From: Novosphingobium sp.
GTDB lineage: Bacteria > Pseudomonadota > Alphaproteobacteria > Sphingomonadales > Sphingomonadaceae
Length of the DNA stretch: 11,694 nucleotides
Direction: 5' to 3'
Assembly: GCA_030830245.1 (NCBI GenBank)
Contig: JAURNJ010000173.1
Span: 1 to 11,694, forward strand
The notes below the pieces were generated by a model. It was given only the letters and a program-made list of their open reading frames with translations, was not told the DNA's origin and ran no database searches. Positions 1-7,417 of this stretch are shown piece after piece. Position 1 is the stretch's first letter, and each line of letters begins with the position of its first letter. A program made the translations under genes and the position numbers.

Positions 1-307
1 AGATCGCGGCATTGTTGATCAGCATGTCGATGCGCCCGAACTCGGCGACTGTCTCCTCGACAAGGCGTATGACATCGGCCTCGACCAGCATGTCGCAGGC
101 CTTGGCGTGGATGCTGCCTGGCAGGCCTTGTCCCTGTGCGACAGTCTCGGCCAACGTATTGGCTTGCGGCACGCCATCAGTGGTGCTGCCAAGGCTGCGG
201 GCCGCCGCGATCACGGTTGCGCCTTCGCCAGCAAGCGCATGGGCATAGGCGCGACCGATGCCGTAGCTCGCCCCGATCACAATCACGACCTTGCCTGCCA
301 GAGTCAT
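1..307 (-). CDS. Short-chain dehydrogenase/reductase (SDR), N-terminal part only; cut by the left window edge
   Basis: The 102 visible residues form the start of an NAD(P)-dependent short-chain dehydrogenase. A Rossmann beta-alpha-beta unit carries the nucleotide-binding motif GASYGIG at residues 12-18. The Thr that usually precedes this motif (TGxxxGxG) is Ile here. An Arg (residue 37) follows the second strand, which often goes with NADP preference. The acidic Asp72 lies after the third strand, and the family motif NNAA is at residues 98-101. The catalytic Ser-Tyr-Lys lies beyond the window, so activity cannot be judged. The ATG is supported by a purine-rich ribosome site (GGAGAGGG) three bases upstream and by the usual length of sequence before the glycine motif. 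It sits 84 bases downstream of the dioxygenase gene on the same strand, so one transcript is likely. The substrate is not identifiable. Confidence 0.88.
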   Translation of the reverse strand, partial: MTLAGKVVIVIGASYGIGRAYAHALAGEGATVIAAARSLGSTTDGVPQANTLAETVAQGQGLPGSIHAKACDMLVEADVIRLVEETVAEFGRIDMLINNAAI

Positions 308-391
308 TACCCTCTCCCTACCCCTGTCGGATGAGCATGGCCGGGAGGGATGACATCCGTCAATGTCCGTCAGCAAGAATGGCTGGCGAAA

Positions 392-1633
392 TCAGTAGGT
401 CGCTGCCGCCCGCGCCGCCACGTTGCCCGCGTCGTCCACGGCGAACAAGGCATCGTTGTAATGGCAACCCGCCGGAACCCAGGCGAACGTCTTGGGCTGC
501 GCAAACTTGTAATAAAGCACGCGCCGCCCGGCAGTCGGCGAAGTCGGCGGCGGTGTGGAATGCATGCAATCGCCGAAATGGATGGTGAGGTCACCGGGTT
601 CGGTCTCGAGCGCGACAACCGGGAGATCGCCTTCCTCGCCCCATGCGTAGGGCCGCTTGTTGCAGCGGTGCGATCCGGCCATGAACAGCACTTGCCCGTT
701 GCCAGCATTGGCATGGTCGAGCTGGATTCCCGCCTGGATGAGCGGGTTCATTACCGGAGAGCCGCCCACGCCGTCGTCGATGTGCCACCATAAGTCGCCC
801 TTGCCTTCGGTCACGTCCGGATGCTTGATGAACACCATGGGGCCGTCCAGCCGATCATCGCAAACCCGCATGAAGGGCGCGGCAAGACCGGCGTAGTCGG
901 CAAGGCGCGGATCGTGGGCGAGGTCGCCGATTGCTGGTGAGAAACGTTCGCAGTGATTGATTCGGGTGACGAGCTCTTCGCCCTTGCTGTTCATCGACCA
1001 CCAGGAGCGAGGGTCGCCGGGCACGGACAGTTCCATGGAGCGTGCGACTTCTGCGTGCAGTGTCGAAATTTCTTCCGGGGCGAACACGCTCTTGATGTGC
1101 AGGTAGCCCATGGTCCGCAGGTAATGGGCCATGTCGGTTGCTGGCTCATCGACCGAGAAGGACCGGTCGAGGGGAAGCGGATTGCCGTCGCGATCCAGCA
1201 ATGATGCGCGGATTCCTGGACCGTAAATCGGCCTGCCGTCGATCAGGCTGCGAATTGCCGGCTCCCATTCTCGCCAGCTGGCAAGGCTGCCCTGGCGCAC
1301 ATGCGCCCGACGGGTCTGGACCGCGCCTACTGCCGATATGAGCTGATTAAGATGGTCGGAAAAGGTGTCGGCGGAGAGCTCGATGATTGTTTCGGCTCCG
1401 GAACGCCCGCTTGTCGCCATGACGCCATTGCGGTCCGAGGACCAGCACCAAGCGCTTCCGTCAGCGGTCGTGAAGGCGATGGGCGGCAGGTCGTGCACAT
1501 ATTCAGCGACGAGAGAACCATTGCGTCGCACCAGATCGGGCAGGGTTTCGGCGTGAAACGCGGCAAAGTCGTACCTCGGGAAAGCCTCGGAAATCCGGGC
1601 AACCCACGGAAGCAGGGTCCTGTCCTGAATCAT
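392..1633 (-). CDS. Phytanoyl-CoA dioxygenase (PhyH)-like Fe(II)/2-oxoglutarate oxygenase with an N-terminal SCP2-like domain
   Basis: This 413-residue protein has the double-stranded beta-helix oxygenase core in its C-terminal two thirds (about 165-395). The iron-binding triad is visible: His284-x-Asp286 in the segment WWHIDDG and distal His358 in DCMHST. Arg370 or Arg371 is the candidate 2-oxoglutarate ligand, followed by the strand VLYYKF. Residues about 25-140 look different. Their pattern (ADGSAWCW, then [10 protein letters not shown], then a [18 protein letters not shown] stretch) resembles the sterol-carrier-protein-2-like domain that precedes some PhyH enzymes; this assignment is by eye. 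I chose the ATG at 1633 because AAAGGA lies six bases upstream. The frame stays open to an ATG at 1738, but that would add 35 residues across the flagellin leader. The family hydroxylates varied lipids and small molecules, and the substrate here is unknown. It is probably co-transcribed with the downstream dehydrogenase. Confidence 0.85.
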   Translation of the reverse strand: MIQDRTLLPWVARISEAFPRYDFAAFHAETLPDLVRRNGSLVAEYVHDLPPIAFTTADGSAWCWSSDRNGVMATSGRSGAETIIELSADTFSDHLNQLISAVGAVQTRRAHVRQGSLASWREWEPAIRSLIDGRPIYGPGIRASLLDRDGNPLPLDRSFSVDEPATDMAHYLRTMGYLHIKSVFAPEEISTLHAEVARSMELSVPGDPRSWWSMNSKGEELVTRINHCERFSPAIGDLAHDPRLADYAGLAAPFMRVCDDRLDGPMVFIKHPDVTEGKGDLWWHIDDGVGGSPVMNPLIQAGIQLDHANAGNGQVLFMAGSHRCNKRPYAWGEEGDLPVVALETEPGDLTIHFGDCMHSTPPPTSPTAGRRVLYYKFAQPKTFAWVPAGCHYNDALFAVDDAGNVAARAAATY

Positions 1634-1781
1634 GCGACATCCTTTCATCCCCAAGCCGGGCAGAATGAGCAAGCGGGCAAGGCATGGCAAGAGCCCAAGG
1701 GAAACTACGGATGCAAGGCGCAACCGGCGATTGACCAAACTGGTTCACCATGCCCCTCAATGTTTCAATAAGGGGGTACTC

Positions 1782-2609
1782 ATGTCAGTCATATACACCA
1801 ACATCAGTTCGATCCGGGCGTCGAACGCTTCGAACTCTGCCAACAAGATGCTCGGCACAGCGATGGAGCGCCTTTCCACCGGCAAGCGCATCAACAGCGC
1901 CAAGGACGATGCCGCGGGCATGGCCATCGCCACCTCGATGACCGCGTCTGTGCGCGGCATGAGCCAGGGCATCCGCAATGCCAACGACGGCATTTCGCTC
2001 GCTCAGACGGCTGAAGGCGCGCTGTCGGAAGTCACCAACATGATCCAGCGCGTTCGCGAACTGGCCACGCAGTCTGCCTCGGGCACCTACCAGGACGCCA
2101 CTGACCGCGTGTACATGCAGTCCGAAGTCGACGAACTCACCGCTCAGATCGATCAGGTCATCACCAACACCAAGTTCAACGGCGTTGCCCTGTTCGATGG
2201 CACCACCGCTTCCGTCACCATCCAGACCGGCGCCACCGCAACCGACACCGTGGATCTTGTTATGGCCGATCTCACGACGCTGGCTGCCAGCGGCGGCGCG
2301 GCAGGTTCCTATGACGTCTCGACGGCAGCGGCGTCCAACACCCTGCTCGGCACGCTCGACACTGAGCTTGATGCGCTGTCAAGCGCGCGGGCCTCGCTGG
2401 GCGCAGGCCAGAACCGCCTTGAATCGGTGGTCAATAACCTGACCAGCAACGTCACCAATCTCTCGGAAGCACGTTCGCGGATTGAGGACACAGACTATTC
2501 GGTGGAAACGACCGCGATGGCCAAGGCTCAGATCCTGAGCCAGGCGTCGACGGCCATGATCGCGCAGGCAAACCAGAGCCAGCAGAACGTCCTCTCGCTA
2601 CTTAAGTAA
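1782..2609 (+). CDS. fliC: Flagellin (flagellar filament subunit), short form
   Basis: This 275-residue protein is the filament subunit, exported by the flagellar type III apparatus. The conserved N-terminal D0/D1 half is clear: [10 protein letters not shown] at the start, [20 protein letters not shown] near residues 29-48, then the [14 protein letters not shown] helix. The C-terminal half is equally clear, with [20 protein letters not shown] (211-230), IEDTDYS (234-240) and the terminal [14 protein letters not shown]. The centre (about 140-200) is short, so the protein lacks the D2/D3 variable domains of enterobacterial flagellins, as is common in Alphaproteobacteria. The frame is open upstream to 1632, but the ATG at 1782 matches the family N-terminus and has AGGGGG five bases before it. 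No other flagellar gene lies in the window. The gene diverges from the dioxygenase gene and ends before a hairpin terminator, so it is probably monocistronic. Confidence 0.96.
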   Translation: MSVIYTNISSIRASNASNSANKMLGTAMERLSTGKRINSAKDDAAGMAIATSMTASVRGMSQGIRNANDGISLAQTAEGALSEVTNMIQRVRELATQSASGTYQDATDRVYMQSEVDELTAQIDQVITNTKFNGVALFDGTTASVTIQTGATATDTVDLVMADLTTLAASGGAAGSYDVSTAAASNTLLGTLDTELDALSSARASLGAGQNRLESVVNNLTSNVTNLSEARSRIEDTDYSVETTAMAKAQILSQASTAMIAQANQSQQNVLSLLK

Positions 2610-2622
2610 ATAACAGGATTGC

Positions 2623-2652
2623 AGGGCTGCCGCGGCAGCTCTGTCGTCTTTT
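2623..2652 (+). terminator. Probable intrinsic terminator of the flagellin gene
   Basis: A 20-base self-complementary segment (2623-2642) contains the perfect palindrome GCTGCCGCGGCAGC and extends outward by a G-U and two Watson-Crick pairs. A short T-run (TTTT, 2649-2652) follows six bases later. It starts 13 bases after the flagellin stop codon. The T-tract is short and offset, and the palindrome has no free loop, so the central pairs must open. The position still makes termination of flagellin the likeliest role. Confidence 0.55.
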
Positions 2653-2664
2653 CCGCTTGGCTAA

Positions 2665-2740
2665 TGGTGCCCGGGGGCGGGATCGAACCACCGACACTAC
2701 GATTTTCAGTCGTATGCTCTACCAACTGAGCTACCCGGGC
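2665..2740 (-). tRNA. tRNA-Phe (anticodon GAA)
   Basis: A complete 76-base cloverleaf reads on the minus strand. The acceptor stem is GCCCGGG paired with CCCGGGC, followed by an encoded ACCA end. The D arm is GCTC/GAGC around AGTTGGTA. The anticodon stem TACGA/TCGTA encloses the loop CTGAAAA, giving anticodon GAA (Phe). The T arm is GGTGG/CCGCC around TTCGATC. All stems pair without mismatch. It lies 88 bases downstream of yacG on the same strand, so it may be read through from that cluster. A weak separate promoter is also possible: TTGCCA, 17 bases, CATAGG, with the -10 element at 2790-2795. Confidence 0.97.
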
Positions 2741-2828
2741 ATCGCCGCAGCGACGGTCCATTCATGACCGGCGAGCGATTGACGCCGCGCCTATGGCGAA
2801 GCCGGACTGGCTTGGCAAGCCCCGACCG

Positions 2829-2996
2829 TCAGTCTTCTGATGGATTGTTGGGTGGCGCGGGCGGGCCGGGCACTGCATAGCCATCGTCGAGCCACCGCAG
2901 CAGATCGCGGTCGCGGCAGCGAGTCGAGCAGAACGGATTATGTTCCGCCGATCGCGGCTTGCCGCACATCGGGCATTTGCGGGTCTTGTTTGTCAT
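2829..2996 (-). CDS. yacG: DNA gyrase inhibitor YacG, small zinc protein
   Basis: This 55-residue protein carries the YacG zinc-binding pattern CPxC-x11-CxxxC, with Cys8, Cys11, Cys23 and Cys27. It is followed by the family segment [15 protein letters not shown] (28-42) and a Pro/Asn-rich tail. In E. coli, YacG binds GyrB and blocks DNA binding by gyrase. The frame extends 19 codons further upstream, but the ATG at 2996 matches the family start and sits in an ATGA overlap with the stop codon of the RNase E/G-like gene, which points to translational coupling. The length is close to the family norm of about 60 residues. A yacG next to maf and an RNase E/G-like gene is a recurrent alphaproteobacterial arrangement, from recall. 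Confidence 0.93.
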   Translation of the reverse strand: MTNKTRKCPMCGKPRSAEHNPFCSTRCRDRDLLRWLDDGYAVPGPPAPPNNPSED

Positions 2997-3970
2997 TCGG
3001 CAAGTGCCTGTGCGAAGCCTGCGTCGAGTGCAAGCGCCGGAGCGACAGCCCATTCAATGGTCCGACCGGTGCGGCGCACCAGTTCGGCTTCCCAATCGGC
3101 AGTCACTGCTGCACGCACGGCTGGATGGACGGTGATCAGGATGGTTCGACCGGGCTCTTCGACCAACTCTGCCCTTCGCAGGACCATGCGTGCCGCCGCG
3201 GCGCTGCGGTCCATGTGCAAACGGTGCAGCAGTGAAGGGCGCTCCAGTCGCGCGACGATCTGGACAAAACCAAAGCCATTCATGGCAGTGCGTTCATGCG
3301 GCCAGCCAGCGAGTGCCTGGGCCAGCGCATCGTCCACTGATTTGCGTTCGGACTTGCGTTCAAGGTTGGGAAAATCGATGCTGATCGATCCTCCGATGCA
3401 CAGGCGCTGCAAGGCACTTGCGACAGCATCGGATGCTGCGAGGGCCAAGGCGGCGGGAGGGAGCGCGCCATCGACATCGATCACGGTCATCGCCGGGGTC
3501 GGCGTGATGGTCAGCGATCCGCCATTGAAGGCGACTTCGCCAAGCCACGCTTGCGCGAATAATTCCTCCCAGGCTCCGGCCGGAAAGCGATGAACGACTT
3601 TCGCCGTCGATCCCACCTCTTGCAGCAATTCGGCCAGCGATGGGGCAGGGCGCGGATCGAGGTCGCTTGGCCGCGCCTGCGCCAGTTTCAGCCGCCCGCG
3701 TTCCGCCATGGCCGCGCGAGTCACTAACGCCCGTATCGTTCGCCCTTCCGAAGCATCGGCAGGCAAGCCATCGACAAGGGCTTCCTCGCCGCTGGCAAAG
3801 CTAAGCGTTCCGCGCCGCGCGCCCGCCTTGCGCGAGACCAGCACGGCGTCCTCTACCTGACCCGGCGAGAGCTTCCCTGGCCAGTGCACCTTTGCCGCGA
3901 CCACTTCGTCTCCGGACAGGCACAGGGCCCGTTCCTCCCCGATGCCCTGTTCGATCAGCCAGTCAGGCAA
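2993..3970 (-). CDS. Minimal RNase E/G-like endoribonuclease
   Basis: This 325-residue protein matches the catalytic core of RNase E/G. The segment VIDVDG (163-168) corresponds to the AIDVNSG motif, with Asp165 as a metal ligand. GGSISIDF (193-200) corresponds to GGLIVIDF, with the second ligand Asp199. The segment [12 protein letters not shown] (236-247) corresponds to the conserved TRQRxRxSL. The protein is much shorter than E. coli RNase G (489 residues). No clear S1 domain is visible, nor the CPxC zinc-link that holds RNase E dimers, nor a degradosome scaffold. The start is TTG at 3970, overlapping the maf stop by eight bases; the resulting N-terminus [14 protein letters not shown] looks like sphingomonad relatives, and no ATG fits better. 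It probably processes or decays RNA, but activity without S1 is unproven. It is coupled to maf upstream and yacG downstream. Confidence 0.85.
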   Translation of the reverse strand: MPDWLIEQGIGEERALCLSGDEVVAAKVHWPGKLSPGQVEDAVLVSRKAGARRGTLSFASGEEALVDGLPADASEGRTIRALVTRAAMAERGRLKLAQARPSDLDPRPAPSLAELLQEVGSTAKVVHRFPAGAWEELFAQAWLGEVAFNGGSLTITPTPAMTVIDVDGALPPAALALAASDAVASALQRLCIGGSISIDFPNLERKSERKSVDDALAQALAGWPHERTAMNGFGFVQIVARLERPSLLHRLHMDRSAAAARMVLRRAELVEEPGRTILITVHPAVRAAVTADWEAELVRRTGRTIEWAVAPALALDAGFAQALAE

Positions 3971-4577
3971 TGTTGAAGCCTGCCGATTTCAGCAAGGCGC
4001 GGGTTTCGAACAGCGGCAGTCCCACCACGCCCGAGTGGCTGCCCTCGATCCACGCGATCAGCCCTTCGGCGCTGCCCTGAATGGCGTAGCCACCCGCCTT
4101 GCCGCGCCATTCGCCGCTGGCGAGATAGCTTGCGATCTCTTCTCGCGAGAGCGGCTTGAACCGCACGATGGTCTCGGAAATGCGTTCCCGCAAGGCGCCG
4201 TCAGGATAGCGCAGGGCAACTGCGGAAAGCACGCGATGGCGTCGACCCGAAAGGAGTTCCAGGCACTGGCGCGCTTCGGCTTCCTCCTCGGCCTTGGGCA
4301 ATATGCGCAGGCCCGCTGCGACCACGGTGTCTCCGGCGAGGACATGGTTTGCTGGATCGGCGCAGGCCAGCGCCTTCTCGCGTGCCATGCGCCGGGCATA
4401 GTCACGCGGACGCTCTCCCTTGCGCGGAGTCTCGTCGATCTCTGCTGCGCGCACCGCAGCGGGTTCGATGCCCAGCCGGGCCAGAAGATCGCGGCGGCGC
4501 GGGCTTGCCGAGGCGAGGATCAGCGAGGGCTGGCCAGAGCTTCCGGCCAAGGCTTCAGAACTGGCCTGGGCCACCAC
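3963..4577 (-). CDS. maf: Maf-family nucleoside triphosphate pyrophosphatase
   Basis: Maf proteins hydrolyse non-canonical or certain canonical nucleoside triphosphates to monophosphate plus pyrophosphate, and are linked to house-cleaning and division control. All family signatures are present in the 204 residues: SASPRR at 23-28, GDTVV at 82-86 with the catalytic Asp83, GYAIQG at 163-168, and [11 protein letters not shown] at 179-189. I cannot say from the sequence whether the preferred substrate is dTTP/UTP or a methylated GTP. The start shown is GTG at 4577, inside the infA coding end (23-base overlap). Another GTG follows at once, and a TTG at 4550 would begin four bases after the infA stop. 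None has a strong ribosome site, so the first ten residues are uncertain. The 3' end overlaps the RNase E/G-like start by eight bases. Confidence 0.94.
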   Translation of the reverse strand: MVAQASSEALAGSSGQPSLILASASPRRRDLLARLGIEPAAVRAAEIDETPRKGERPRDYARRMAREKALACADPANHVLAGDTVVAAGLRILPKAEEEAEARQCLELLSGRRHRVLSAVALRYPDGALRERISETIVRFKPLSREEIASYLASGEWRGKAGGYAIQGSAEGLIAWIEGSHSGVVGLPLFETRALLKSAGFNIA

Positions 4578-4800
4578 GACCGGGCATGAAGCGATAGGTT
4601 ATGCGGCCCTTGGTGAGATCGTAGGGCGTAAGCTCGCAGAGCACCTCGTCGCCGACGAGTACGCGAATCCGGTTCTTGCGCATCTTTCCGGCGGTGTGGC
4701 CAAGAATTTCATGGCCGTTTTCCAGTTCCACACGGAACATTGCGTTGGGCAGCAGTTCGACCACCTTGCCCCGCATTTCGAGAAGTTCTTCTTTCGCCAT
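4555..4800 (-). CDS. infA: Translation initiation factor IF-1
   Basis: This 81-residue protein is the single OB-fold factor that occupies the 30S A site during initiation. It aligns by eye with E. coli IF-1 along its whole length: MAKEE, then [19 protein letters not shown], then [17 protein letters not shown], then [16 protein letters not shown] ten-residue tail (about [10 protein letters not shown]) extends past the end of the 72-residue E. coli protein. The ATG at 4800 fits the universal MAKE start; upstream there is only a distant GGTGG, so the ribosome site is weak. It is the first gene of the minus-strand cluster infA-maf-RNase E/G-like-yacG and overlaps maf by 23 bases. It diverges from the TonB-receptor gene. 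Confidence 0.97.
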   Translation of the reverse strand: MAKEELLEMRGKVVELLPNAMFRVELENGHEILGHTAGKMRKNRIRVLVGDEVLCELTPYDLTKGRITYRFMPGRGGPGQF

Positions 4801-4882
4801 CAGCGACTATTTTCCACCGGTTTTCTGCGTCATTGGGGCGCGCCATAGCCGTGACTTGCCCAAAAGGGAAGTGCGACCGTTC

Positions 4883-4910
4883 ATCATACTGTTATCGTTA
4901 CGCGACAAAA
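4883..4910 (-). promoter_or_regulatory. Candidate promoter of the infA cluster
   Basis: On the minus strand, TATGAT (4883-4888) matches the -10 consensus at five of six positions. It lies about 83 bases upstream of the infA start, in the divergent intergenic region. The -35 is poor: TTTTGT at 16-base spacing, or TTGTCG at an unusual 14-base spacing. Position and -10 quality support it, but the -35 does not. Confidence 0.25.
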
Positions 4911-4960
4911 TGATACGCGGGGCTCTATTGATGTGGCACCCGGTTTGCGCGAGTCCGCTC

Positions 4961-7375
4961 ATGGATTTGCGGAAGGGAAGCGATAGACGGTTCCGGAGAT
5001 TGAGTCCCTTGCGCACCCTGCTGTTTGCCCCGCTGCTGCTGACCACCCCTGTCGCCCTCGCGGCGCAGGAGACGCCTCCTCCGCCCGAAGAGCCGGATGC
5101 CCAGGCCACTCGCCCCGGCGATGATATCGTCGTCATCGCGACGCGACTTGCCGGGCAGGTCGATACCGAAATCCCGCCGGTCCTTACCCTCGATGAAGCA
5201 GACATAACTGCCTACGGCGCAGGCTCGATTACCGAACTGCTCGATGCTGTCAGCACCCAGACAGGTAGTGGGCGGGGAAGAGGGGGCGGCAGGCCGGTCA
5301 TCCTGCTCAACGGCCAGCGCATCTCCAGCTTTCGCGAGATGCGCTCAATCCCTTCGGAAGCGATCCGCCGGATGGAAGTCCTGCCCGAGGAAGTGGCGCT
5401 TAGATTTGGCTATGCGGCGAACCAGCGGGTGGTGAATTTCATCCTCAAGGACAATTTCTCCAGCATTCAGGCAGCCGGCGAATACAATCTGCCGACGCGC
5501 GGCGGCTATGTGAACACCGAATTGGAAGGTGGCCTGCTGCGCATAGACGGGCCGCGCCGGCTCAACCTTGAGGCCAAGCTGGTCGATACGACCCTGCTCA
5601 CCGAGGCCGAGCGCTCGATCGGGCAGGATGAGGGCGAGCTTGCGCAGGTTCCCGTCGGCGTCGATCCGGGAGCCTATCGCAGCCTCGCTCCGGCGAGCCG
5701 TGAGATCTCGTTCAACGGTACTTGGTCGATGGGGCTGGGCGACGACGGGTTGGATGGCTCGCTCAGCGCGAACGGGGCGTTTACCCGAACGGATACACGC
5801 TCGCTCCAGGGGCTCGACGACCTTTTGCTGACGGGCCCTGCGCCAGAGCTGCGCGCCCTTCGTCGCAAGGTTGGAACCGACACTATCGAAGGCGGGCTGG
5901 GTTTCAACAAACCGCTTGGCTCATGGCTGATGAGCCTGACCGGCGAAGGCAGTTACAGCGATGCGACAACGCGCAGCGATCTGCCGGGCGGCGGCGCTGC
6001 CGAGCGCGACCTCGCCCGCGAGAAAAACCTATCACTCGCTTCGCTGGCGACCCTTGCTGGCCGGCCTTTCACTCTTCCGGCCGGGGAAGCGGCGCTGACC
6101 GTCAAGGCAGGGTTCGACTATGATCGGTCGGAGAGTTCCGATGCTTTCGATGCCTTCGGAACTGCGCTTGACCGACGCGGATTGTCTGCCGGCTTGAACC
6201 TTTCCCTGCCGCTGACCAGCCGCAAGGACAACGTGCTCGGTGAGATTGGCGACATATCGGTCAATGCCAGCGCGGGGATCGAGGATCTTTCCGATTTCGG
6301 AACCTTGACGGACTGGAGCGCAGGACTGACCTGGAAGGCCACCGGCAAGCTGACGCTTCAGGCTAGCTATCTGGTGAGCGAAGCTGCTCCGAGCCTGTCA
6401 CAGCTGGGCGCTCCGCAGATCGTGACACAGAACGTGCCGGTCTACGATTTCGTGCGCGGCGAGGCGGCGACGGTCGTCATTACGACCGGCGGCAATCCCG
6501 ACCTGCTGGCCGAGAAACAGCGCGACTGGAAGCTTTCGGCGAACTGGGAGCTTCCGGTACTTGCAGGCTCGAACCTGTTGGTCGAATATTTCCGCAACAG
6601 TTCGAGCGACGTAACCCAGTCATTCCCTTTGCTCACCAGCGTCGTCGAGGCTGCATTCCCGACCCGCGTAACCCGCGATCCTACTGGTCGCCTCGTCGCG
6701 ATCGACCGGCGGCCGGTCACTTTCGACAAGATCGAAAGCTCGCGGTTGCGTTGGGGATTCAACATTTCCGGACGTCTGGGCAAGCAGGAGGGCGGCCGTG
6801 AAGGCAGACCGGCCACGTCGGACGGCAGAGGCGCGTTCGGGGGCGGCGGGCCGCCGCTGGGCATGATGCGCCTCATGGGGGGAGGGCCGCAAGGAGGACG
6901 CTGGAACCTGTCGGTCTATCACACCTGGCGTTTCAGCGACCGGGTAAGCATTGCCAGTGTCGGCCCTGTGCTCGACCAGCTTGGCGGCGATGCGCTGAGC
7001 GCGGGCGGGGTGCCGCGCCATGCAGTGAGTTTCGAAGGCGGGGCATTCAAGAACGGCTTCGGCCTGCGGCTAAACGGCACCTGGACGGCCCCTGCGTCAG
7101 TCCTTGGCTCAGGCGCGCCAGGCACGTCGGACCTGCGCTTTGGCAGCACCTTCGATGTCTACGCCCGCCTGTTTATCAACCTCGACCAGCGCAAGGCGCT
7201 GATCGACAAGGCGCCATGGCTGAAGGGCACTCGGATTGCCTTCGAGTTCCAGAATCTGTTCGATTCGCGCCAGAAGGTGACCGACGAGGCCGGGTTGACC
7301 CCGCTCGCCTACCAGCGCGCCTACCGCGAACCGCAGGGCCGGGTGATCGGCATCGATATCCGCAAGTTGTTCTGA
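4961..7375 (+). CDS. TonB-dependent outer-membrane receptor, substrate unknown
   Basis: From the ATG at 4961 the protein has 804 residues. A signal peptide is visible: Arg/Lys-rich residues 1-18, a hydrophobic core TLLFAPLLLTTP (19-30), and cleavage near VALA-AQE at 34-35. A Pro/Glu-rich linker leads to DDIVVIATR (54-62), typical of the start of a plug domain. The plug continues with a Gly/Arg-rich stretch, then RPVILLNGQRISS, SEAIRRMEVLPEEVALRFGY and VVNFILK (111-163). The rest is a long series of alternating barrel strands ending in DIRKLF, with the C-terminal Phe expected for outer-membrane assembly. A Gly-rich loop (about 607-647) interrupts the late barrel. Starts at 4910 and 4931 are also open; 4961 best fits the signal peptide, and none has a strong ribosome site. 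No neighbouring gene reveals the ligand. Confidence 0.87.
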   Translation: MDLRKGSDRRFRRLSPLRTLLFAPLLLTTPVALAAQETPPPPEEPDAQATRPGDDIVVIATRLAGQVDTEIPPVLTLDEADITAYGAGSITELLDAVSTQTGSGRGRGGGRPVILLNGQRISSFREMRSIPSEAIRRMEVLPEEVALRFGYAANQRVVNFILKDNFSSIQAAGEYNLPTRGGYVNTELEGGLLRIDGPRRLNLEAKLVDTTLLTEAERSIGQDEGELAQVPVGVDPGAYRSLAPASREISFNGTWSMGLGDDGLDGSLSANGAFTRTDTRSLQGLDDLLLTGPAPELRALRRKVGTDTIEGGLGFNKPLGSWLMSLTGEGSYSDATTRSDLPGGGAAERDLAREKNLSLASLATLAGRPFTLPAGEAALTVKAGFDYDRSESSDAFDAFGTALDRRGLSAGLNLSLPLTSRKDNVLGEIGDISVNASAGIEDLSDFGTLTDWSAGLTWKATGKLTLQASYLVSEAAPSLSQLGAPQIVTQNVPVYDFVRGEAATVVITTGGNPDLLAEKQRDWKLSANWELPVLAGSNLLVEYFRNSSSDVTQSFPLLTSVVEAAFPTRVTRDPTGRLVAIDRRPVTFDKIESSRLRWGFNISGRLGKQEGGREGRPATSDGRGAFGGGGPPLGMMRLMGGGPQGGRWNLSVYHTWRFSDRVSIASVGPVLDQLGGDALSAGGVPRHAVSFEGGAFKNGFGLRLNGTWTAPASVLGSGAPGTSDLRFGSTFDVYARLFINLDQRKALIDKAPWLKGTRIAFEFQNLFDSRQKVTDEAGLTPLAYQRAYREPQGRVIGIDIRKLF

Positions 7376-7417
7376 CCTGCCTTTCCAATTGCGCGCAGCA
7401 GGCCCTATCTTGACCGC

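Noticed and set aside
1634..1738. A 35-residue hydrophobic N-terminal extension of the dioxygenase that could pass for a signal peptide
   Set aside because: The ATG at 1633 has a well-spaced AAAGGA. The extension overlaps the flagellin leader, and PhyH enzymes are normally cytoplasmic.
1733..1743. Small inverted repeat ACCA-AAC-TGGT in the flagellin leader as an operator
   Set aside because: Four-base arms are expected by chance, and nothing else supports a binding site.
1632..1781. An upstream in-frame extension of flagellin by 50 codons
   Set aside because: The family N-terminus begins at the ATG at 1782, which has a good ribosome site. The extension is Arg/Lys-rich non-flagellin sequence.
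3942..4589. A 215-codon plus-strand frame opposite maf
   Set aside because: It is a codon shadow of maf, whose motifs are unambiguous.
4676..4960. An upstream extension of the receptor frame into the infA region
   Set aside because: It runs antisense through infA and precedes the signal peptide. Only the last two ATGs before 4961 (4910 and 4931) remain possible.
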